Virus record (IMG/VR): IMGVR_UViG_3300048784_000057
Coordinates: 1-25,765 of that record
Reading direction: 5' to 3' (one strand)
DNA from: a virus
Length of the DNA: 25,765 bases
The position numbers and the translations under genes are program-made. The notes under the pieces were generated by a model. That model was not told where the DNA came from. It made no database searches and saw only the letters and a list, made by a program, of their open reading frames with translations. Of the stretch, positions 21,469 to 25,765 are shown piece after piece (within the stretch, counting starts at the first letter, position 1; each line of letters starts with the position of its first letter).

Positions 21469-22562
21469 AGTGCCCTCCCCGAACGGCATGCCCAGCCGCG
21501 TTGAAGAATGTTCCGTGCGGCGTTTTCGTCCCTCGGCAGAACGCATCCGCAACGGCAGCGGTGCCACCGTTCAGACAGATCCTTCGGGACGGTTTCTCCG
21601 CACGTTGAGCAGTCCTGAGAAGTTCCAGCGGCCCTCACTTCGTCTGACGAACCACCGGCGCTTTCAGCCGAGTGGGAGAGGATTCCAAGGAACTGCCCCC
21701 AGCCTGCATCGGAGATACTTTTCGCGAGCGAATGATTCTTCACCATTCCCGCAATGTTGAGATTTTCTACGAAGATCGGATTGAACCGCTTCACGAGGCG
21801 AGAGGCGACAGTGAAGTGAAATGATCGGCGGGAACGCCGCACGCGAAGATGCGCAGTTCGAAGGACTCGCACGGCTTGCTGGCGTCGATAGCCGCCCTTC
21901 TTTCGTCGCGACACGATCCGCTGGCACCTTTTCAGGTTCTTCTCGGCGACGCGAAGGTGTCGCGGGTTCTCAATTACTTCCCCGTTCGACAAAGTTGCGA
22001 ACGCTGTAAGCCCAACGTCGATGCCGACTGGCTCGTTAACCGGCGATAGGGACGGAGCGGCCTGCTCGACGGAGAAGAGAATGTACCACCCGTCGGCCCG
22101 GCGCTTGATCGTGCAGGTCTTCACTTCTCCGACGATCGGACGATGAAGCACGAATCGGACACGACCAATTTTGGACAGGTACAGTCGCTTGCCATCGAAC
22201 GCCGCGCCGTTGCCGAATTCCTTGAAGGTGAAACTGTCGTACCAATCGCGGCCCTTGAATCGCGGATGACCATGGCCTTCTTTGTGGCGAGCGAAGAACG
22301 CCGCGAATGCGCGATCGGCCCGCTTAATCGCGTCTTGCAATAAGTGGGCGTGAACATCGCCAAGGAAGGGATTCGCGGACTTCAGATGTTTGAGATATGC
22401 CGACTGATCGAAGAAGCTCGTGGAAACCCCGCAATATTGCCAGAGCACCATCCTATCTTCAATTGCCCAGTTGTAGACGAATCGGCAGGCGTTCAGCGCG
22501 GCAATCATGCACCGCTCCTGGGCGAGTGTCGGGCGGAGACGGTATTCGAAAGTCTTTTTCAC
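21465..22562 (-). CDS. tnpB: TnpB RNA-guided nuclease of the IS element
   Basis: A 365-aa protein starting (GTG) VKKTFEYRLRPTLAQERCMI, the usual TnpB N-terminus. The GTG at 22562 overlaps the tnpA stop as GTGA; the open frame upstream to 23000 is antisense-like shadow sequence over tnpA. The RuvC residues are intact: IDVG with Asp182, FVENLNIAGM with Glu266, and PRDENAA with Asp345. A zinc finger (CSTC at 318-321 and CRCGC at 336-340) lies before the last motif. TnpB cuts DNA guided by an RNA from the element's right end. Its stop overlaps the epimerase start codon. Confidence 0.92.
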   Translation of the reverse strand: MKKTFEYRLRPTLAQERCMIAALNACRFVYNWAIEDRMVLWQYCGVSTSFFDQSAYLKHLKSANPFLGDVHAHLLQDAIKRADRAFAAFFARHKEGHGHPRFKGRDWYDSFTFKEFGNGAAFDGKRLYLSKIGRVRFVLHRPIVGEVKTCTIKRRADGWYILFSVEQAAPSLSPVNEPVGIDVGLTAFATLSNGEVIENPRHLRVAEKNLKRCQRIVSRRKKGGYRRQQAVRVLRTAHLRVRRSRRSFHFTVASRLVKRFNPIFVENLNIAGMVKNHSLAKSISDAGWGQFLGILSHSAESAGGSSDEVRAAGTSQDCSTCGETVPKDLSERWHRCRCGCVLPRDENAARNILQRGWACRSGRAL

Positions 22563-22942
22563 TTCTGCGCCTCGATGTATCGCTGAATGACCGCCGCCGA
22601 CACGTTTCCCGCCGTTGAAGCGAAATAGCTCCGCGTCCAAAGCGACGGCAGTTTGAGAAGATGCCGATGTTTCCCGCGAAGCTCGTATGACGTGAGGCCC
22701 TTGCATTCCTTGACGATGTAGGCCGCGCAGTCCGTTGGCCACGCGCGAACAAACAAGTGAACATGGTCCGGATGAATCGCCAACTCGACAATCTGCCAGC
22801 CCCGCTCTTGGCATTTTCGTTCGATTAACTTCCGGCAGTCTTCCGACACCGATCCGACCAGAACGCCCTTGCGCCTCTTTGGTGTCCAGATCAGGTGATA
22901 GGCGATCAGGTGAACGCGGTGCTCGTCGCGCTGATATTCCAT
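22559..22942 (-). CDS. tnpA: Y1 HUH transposase of the IS200/IS605 element
   Basis: A 127-aa protein with the HUH motif HPDHVHLFV (His60 and His62) and the catalytic tyrosine in NVSAAVIQRYIEAQ (Tyr122). Size and layout match the single-strand-specific Y1 transposase of this family, which excises and inserts the element as single-stranded DNA by recognising the end hairpins. The start ATG at 22942 lies eight bases after a -10 TATGAT, so its transcript is likely leaderless or nearly so. It ends in a GTGA overlap with tnpB. No frameshift or missing catalytic residue is seen, so it may be active. Confidence 0.93.
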   Translation of the reverse strand: MEYQRDEHRVHLIAYHLIWTPKRRKGVLVGSVSEDCRKLIERKCQERGWQIVELAIHPDHVHLFVRAWPTDCAAYIVKECKGLTSYELRGKHRHLLKLPSLWTRSYFASTAGNVSAAVIQRYIEAQK

Positions 22943-22950
22943 GATTGAAC

Positions 22951-22978
22951 ATCATACACCTATCGACAAATAAATCAA
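22951..22978 (-). promoter_or_regulatory. sigma-70-like promoter for tnpA
   Basis: On the minus strand TTGATT (22978-22973) and TATGAT (22956-22951) are separated by 16 bases, matching the -35 at four of six and the -10 at five of six. The predicted start site falls within about two bases of the tnpA ATG. Confidence 0.5.
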
Positions 22979-23012
22979 GACGCGGTTGAAACCACGCCAA
23001 GCCCGCCTTGGA

Positions 23013-23035
23013 CCACCAGGGCTAAAGCCCTGTGG
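23013..23035 (-). repeat. left-end subterminal hairpin of the IS element
   Basis: CCAC AGGGC TTTA GCCCT G GTGG folds into a 9-bp stem with one bulged G and a TTTA loop, 19 bases inside the inferred left end. The loop TTTA with the following G supplies the TAG stop that now closes the terminase gene. Confidence 0.8.
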
Positions 23036-24599
23036 CTTGCGACGGGCCAAAACTGTCATAGTCGCCTTCACCCCCGGTCGTCTGCCACATCATCTCGTCC
23101 TGGACCCGCTCGTACTCGGCCATCCGCTCGGCCTGAATGGTTGCTGTTTCCAGCGTCTCGATTTTCTCCACCCGATCTGCCTCGCCCCGTTCATCACGCA
23201 TGCCCTTGAGCGGTCCACATAGGGATTGAACATGCTGGCAACTATATGATAACACATCGACAACGTCGTCGTGTACACCTTCAGTCGGGAAGCTCAGCAT
23301 TTCAGCCTGAAGCTCACCGAACCACGGAGAACCTTCGGCAAAGAAAACCGACCCGTGCTCCATGCGGATCATCGCCGTTTGCGCCCGAGCCAGTTTACTT
23401 CCCCGCGCCTTCAACCCTTTGATGTTCAAGCCGCGCCTGCGAACCGTCTGGACAACCCCAAGCCCGATACCAGCCTTTTCCACCAGCAAATACGGGACTT
23501 GATAATCCCAGCAAACCTTCATCAACTTTTCTTCGACGTCGGGAATTTCAAACTGCCCGCGCCAAACGTGAACCGTCAAAAGATCGTGCGTCGTCGTAAG
23601 ATCGAACACGCCAACTACGGTGTAGTCAGGGTCGTTGCCTTTTCGCTTTTCCGTGCCCGCGATATCGGCCACCGCGAAACGCGAGCACTCTTCAATTCGT
23701 ACCGGCCGCTGCGATCTGCCGAGAAGATAAAATTCACCTGAATCATCGCGGCGGAACGTCGGGAACCATTCGGGCTTGAACACGCCGGCATCAGGCCGCA
23801 CATCCCAATTGCCATGCCGCAACTGTTGACGGGTAATGTGGTCAAGTGCATTGAGCGATTCTTCATAACTTTCGCGGTCAAGGTAGGGGTTGTCCTCAAG
23901 CTTGGCGGAGACGAAAACGCGGTCCTCTGAAGTCTTCGGATCGACGAAACGCTTCTTGACCCAGTCATGCCCGACACCGCCTGGATTCGTCGCTGATCGC
24001 ATGCGAAGTGGAACCGGCAATCCTTCCGGTTTACGTAGGCGACTGATGAGATACGTATATTGCGATTTTGCAAATTGGGTCAGTTCATCAAAGCCGATGA
24101 ACTGGAATTCCGCACCCTGATATCTGTACTTGTCGATCTCCGTTTCGAGATAGCCGAACGACAAAACCGCGCCGCTCGGAAAAGTCCACCGTCGGTCCTG
24201 ACCATTCCACGCCGCATCCGTATCGCCGAGAAAAGCATGTGACAGCGGGATGAGCGCTTTCGGCAGATTTAAATCAGCGAATGTACGACGAAAGAGGATC
24301 GCCGAATATCCCGGCACTGTCACATATTGCAAAGCACCGACGAGTTCTATTATCGATTTCCCGGAGCCGGCCGCGCCGCCATATAGCATTTCCTTGCATG
24401 GATACGTCAGGGCGACAAACTGCCTTGGCGTCGCCCCTTCCCAAATCTTCGGGATCTTCCGGTTGAGATACGGGTTCTCAATTACCGTTTGGCGGTAAAA
24501 CTTGTGCGCCCATTCGGCGTCTGGTGAAGTCTTCAAACTCGGCTGCGGTTTTGTCTCGTTCGGCGACAATTTTGGTTGTACTTTCAATCGGCCCACCAT
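23022..24599 (-). CDS. terL: terminase large subunit
   Basis: A 525-aa packaging motor. The ATPase part has Walker A GGAAGSGKS (74-82), Walker B FIGFDE (167-172) and the coupling motif SATNPGG (202-208). The RNase-H-like nuclease has VADIAG with Asp312, LLVEKAG with Glu374 and HDDVVD with Asp444/445/448. It cuts the concatemer and pumps DNA through the portal. The start ATG at 24599 lies 122 bases inside the small subunit gene; no better downstream start leaves the ATPase intact. The last ten residues (SFGPSQATGL) and the stop come from the IS left end; the uninterrupted gene would end at GEGDYD after 515 aa. Confidence 0.95.
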   Translation of the reverse strand: MVGRLKVQPKLSPNETKPQPSLKTSPDAEWAHKFYRQTVIENPYLNRKIPKIWEGATPRQFVALTYPCKEMLYGGAAGSGKSIIELVGALQYVTVPGYSAILFRRTFADLNLPKALIPLSHAFLGDTDAAWNGQDRRWTFPSGAVLSFGYLETEIDKYRYQGAEFQFIGFDELTQFAKSQYTYLISRLRKPEGLPVPLRMRSATNPGGVGHDWVKKRFVDPKTSEDRVFVSAKLEDNPYLDRESYEESLNALDHITRQQLRHGNWDVRPDAGVFKPEWFPTFRRDDSGEFYLLGRSQRPVRIEECSRFAVADIAGTEKRKGNDPDYTVVGVFDLTTTHDLLTVHVWRGQFEIPDVEEKLMKVCWDYQVPYLLVEKAGIGLGVVQTVRRRGLNIKGLKARGSKLARAQTAMIRMEHGSVFFAEGSPWFGELQAEMLSFPTEGVHDDVVDVLSYSCQHVQSLCGPLKGMRDERGEADRVEKIETLETATIQAERMAEYERVQDEMMWQTTGGEGDYDSFGPSQATGL

Positions 24600-24909
24600 T
24601 CTTGCCGGTCACTTCGTGCTTGTCTTTGCGGCCATATTCGGCACCAAACTTTCGTTCGAGCATCCACGCCGCCGCCTGCCACGATGCCGATTTCCCGACC
24701 TTTTGAATGAGCTTTAATTTGCCCGTACGAACGGCCTTCTTAACCCCCGTGGCAAATTTCGTGTCGGATTTCTTCGCCCGATGGATGGTGGAGGTGTCAA
24801 TTTCCAGATAGCCGGCCGCGTCGTCCAAGCTCCCGCCCGTCGTTAGAATGGCGTAAATCTGGAGCTTGACGGCTTCGGTTATCTTGGGCTTGGGGCCGCG
24901 TTTCGCCAT
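24478..24909 (-). CDS. terS: terminase small subunit
   Basis: A 143-aa protein starting MAKRGPKPKITEAVKLQIYA. GGAGG nine bases upstream of the ATG at 24909 favours this start over a frame to 24918. Residues 10-50 form a helix-turn-helix (ITEAVKLQIYAILTTGGSLD then DAAGYLEIDTSTIHRAKKSD) for binding the packaging site. The middle part is a coiled helix (KKAVRTGKLKLIQKVGKSAS), and WMLERKFGAEYGRKDKHEVT is a common small-terminase oligomer/linker phrase. The C-terminus overlaps the large subunit start by 122 bases in another frame. Confidence 0.85.
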   Translation of the reverse strand: MAKRGPKPKITEAVKLQIYAILTTGGSLDDAAGYLEIDTSTIHRAKKSDTKFATGVKKAVRTGKLKLIQKVGKSASWQAAAWMLERKFGAEYGRKDKHEVTGKNGGPIESTTKIVAERDKTAAEFEDFTRRRMGAQVLPPNGN

Positions 24910-24910
24910 A

Positions 24911-25765
24911 TCAAGCAACCTCCGCTATTGCGAGGTTTTCTTTGGCAACCCGATTGCATACCTGATCGAACGTCTCTCCCGTGGATTCGAGGATGGGCTG
25001 CTTTCCAGTCAACTTCATCCAACGGAGAAGGATCACCGTGCAATACGCTGGGCTGATCTCGATTCCGAAGCATCGTCGGCCAAGTTGCTCTGCGGCGATG
25101 AGGGTTGTGCCGGAACCGAGGAAGGCGTCATAGACAACCGTGCCGCGAATCGTTGTTTTATCGATCGCCTCTGCAGCCAACGCAACGGGTTTCTGTGTGG
25201 GATGCTGGTAGGTGCCTGCAGCGTCCTTGCCGAACGCCCAAACGCTACCGATCCGCTTGCCGCACAATTCGGCACCACGATTGAACACCATCGCCATTTC
25301 GTGATCGGTCGCAAACGTGCCTTTGAGATCGCCAATCCCTCCGCCGCCCTTACTCCAAACGACGAGATTCGTCATCCGACCAAACTGACGAACGACGGGT
25401 AGCCATCGCTCGATCACCTTCCACGTCGTCCAGACGAACACCCATCCGCTGCTGCAGGCGATTGCGGGCTCAATCCATTCGGTCAAGATCTTGTCGTCGT
25501 TGGCGATTTCGTCGAACTTCTTGGACGCAACCCGCATATTCGACTGAAAACTCATCCCGTAGGGCGGGTCCGTGTGAATCAACCCCGCCCGCTCTCCACC
25601 CATCACTCGCGACACGTCTTCCGCCTTCGTTGAATCGCCGCACAACAGGCGATGGAAAGCGAATCGAAGCGGCCCACTCTGATTATGCTCAGGCTCTTTG
25701 CGTGCGGTGGCTCTGTCAGAGTTGTCATCGAAAGTGGGATCGAAAGGTTCCCAAGCACGGATCAA
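24911..25765 (-). CDS. DNA methyltransferase (N6-adenine/N4-cytosine), probably 5'-truncated by window edge
   Basis: At least 284 aa. DPPYGMSF (residues 66-73) is catalytic motif IV, and VYDAFLGSGTTLIAAEQLGR later in the protein is the SAM-binding motif I, so the order is that of the beta class (IV before I). The HPTQKPVALAAEAI phrase is typical of these enzymes. A TTG lies at the very edge, but the open frame continues to the edge, so the true start, possibly with a ParB-like N-terminal domain, may lie outside. It probably protects phage DNA from host restriction or marks packaging DNA. The small terminase begins two bases after its stop. Confidence 0.85.
   Translation of the reverse strand: MIRAWEPFDPTFDDNSDRATARKEPEHNQSGPLRFAFHRLLCGDSTKAEDVSRVMGGERAGLIHTDPPYGMSFQSNMRVASKKFDEIANDDKILTEWIEPAIACSSGWVFVWTTWKVIERWLPVVRQFGRMTNLVVWSKGGGGIGDLKGTFATDHEMAMVFNRGAELCGKRIGSVWAFGKDAAGTYQHPTQKPVALAAEAIDKTTIRGTVVYDAFLGSGTTLIAAEQLGRRCFGIEISPAYCTVILLRWMKLTGKQPILESTGETFDQVCNRVAKENLAIAEVA

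Larger units (their letters stand above)
21413..23054 (-). mobile_element. IS200/IS605-family insertion sequence (tnpA-tnpB)
   Basis: A 1642-base element holds tnpA and tnpB on the minus strand, with matched subterminal hairpins at both ends: left CCAC-AGGGC-TTTA-GCCCT-(G)-GTGG and right CCGC-CGGGA-TTCA-TCCCG-(A)-GCGG. The geometry is the same, a 4-bp and a 5-bp stem, a four-base loop and one bulged base. AAG directly precedes each stem, as expected of guide sequences. Removing 21413-23054 joins TATGAC to TAAGACGG, which restores the terminase stop and an epimerase ATG. Because AC is shared by both sides, the ends are uncertain by two bases. No target duplication is seen, as expected for this family. 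Both genes are intact. Confidence 0.88.

Noticed and set aside
22563-23000. Upstream extension of the tnpB frame to 511 codons
   Set aside because: The added part overlaps tnpA and the left end in another frame and lacks the TnpB N-terminal sequence; GTG at 22562 gives the family start and the GTGA overlap.
1-25765. CRISPR arrays, integrase attachment sites or replication origin
   Set aside because: No spaced direct repeats, integrase gene or att-like duplications were seen by eye on either strand.

Overview
The window is the late (packaging, head and tail) region of a double-stranded DNA tailed phage or prophage, siphovirus-like with an HK97-type head. Nearly every gene lies on the minus strand, so the operon reads from the right edge to the left edge. 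Many genes overlap by 1-4 bases (ATGA, GTGA, TGATG, TAATG) and have GGAG/GAGG-type ribosome binding sites, as expected for one co-transcribed bacterial phage unit. The host cannot be fixed from the sequence. No integrase, repressor, lysis or replication gene is visible, so prophage versus free phage is undecided.

Packaging and head (right to left): a DNA methyltransferase cut by the window edge; small and large terminase; an IS200/IS605-family element (tnpA + tnpB, about 1.64 kb); a GDP-mannose 3,5-epimerase-like enzyme; a DUF268-type methyltransferase; three very small genes; a portal protein fused to a Mu F/SPP1 gp7-like domain; a prohead protease with a long zinc-ribbon-containing tail; a tRNA-like gene; the major capsid protein; a second abundant-type structural protein; and a rho-independent-type terminator near 12.14 kb.

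Middle (12.1-7.0 kb): an accessory block of four glycosyltransferase-like genes and about eight small unknown genes, including a membrane-anchored zinc ribbon and several genes of 38-77 codons placed only by their start/stop overlaps.

Connector and tail (7.0-0 kb): head-tail adaptor, head-closure protein, a 304-aa repetitive beta-rich protein, an HK97 gp10-like protein, a tail-terminator-like protein, a fifth glycosyltransferase-like gene paralogous to one in the middle block, a small unknown gene, the probable tail tube, a tail assembly chaperone with a clear -1 frameshift site (CCCAAAC), and the start of the tape measure protein, which runs off the left edge.

The most notable points are these. 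(1) A sugar pathway (epimerase, DUF268 methyltransferase, five GT-A-like proteins) is threaded between virion genes, suggesting a glycosylated virion, or glycosylation of the host surface or of DNA. (2) The IS element sits exactly at the terminase/epimerase start-stop overlap. Removing it restores TATGACTAAGACGG, which closes terminase and opens the epimerase. (3) The capsid and tail-tube genes share a CCC-GAAA-GGG hairpin that carries the Shine-Dalgarno sequence. (4) An odd 90-nt tRNA-like gene has an over-long anticodon arm.
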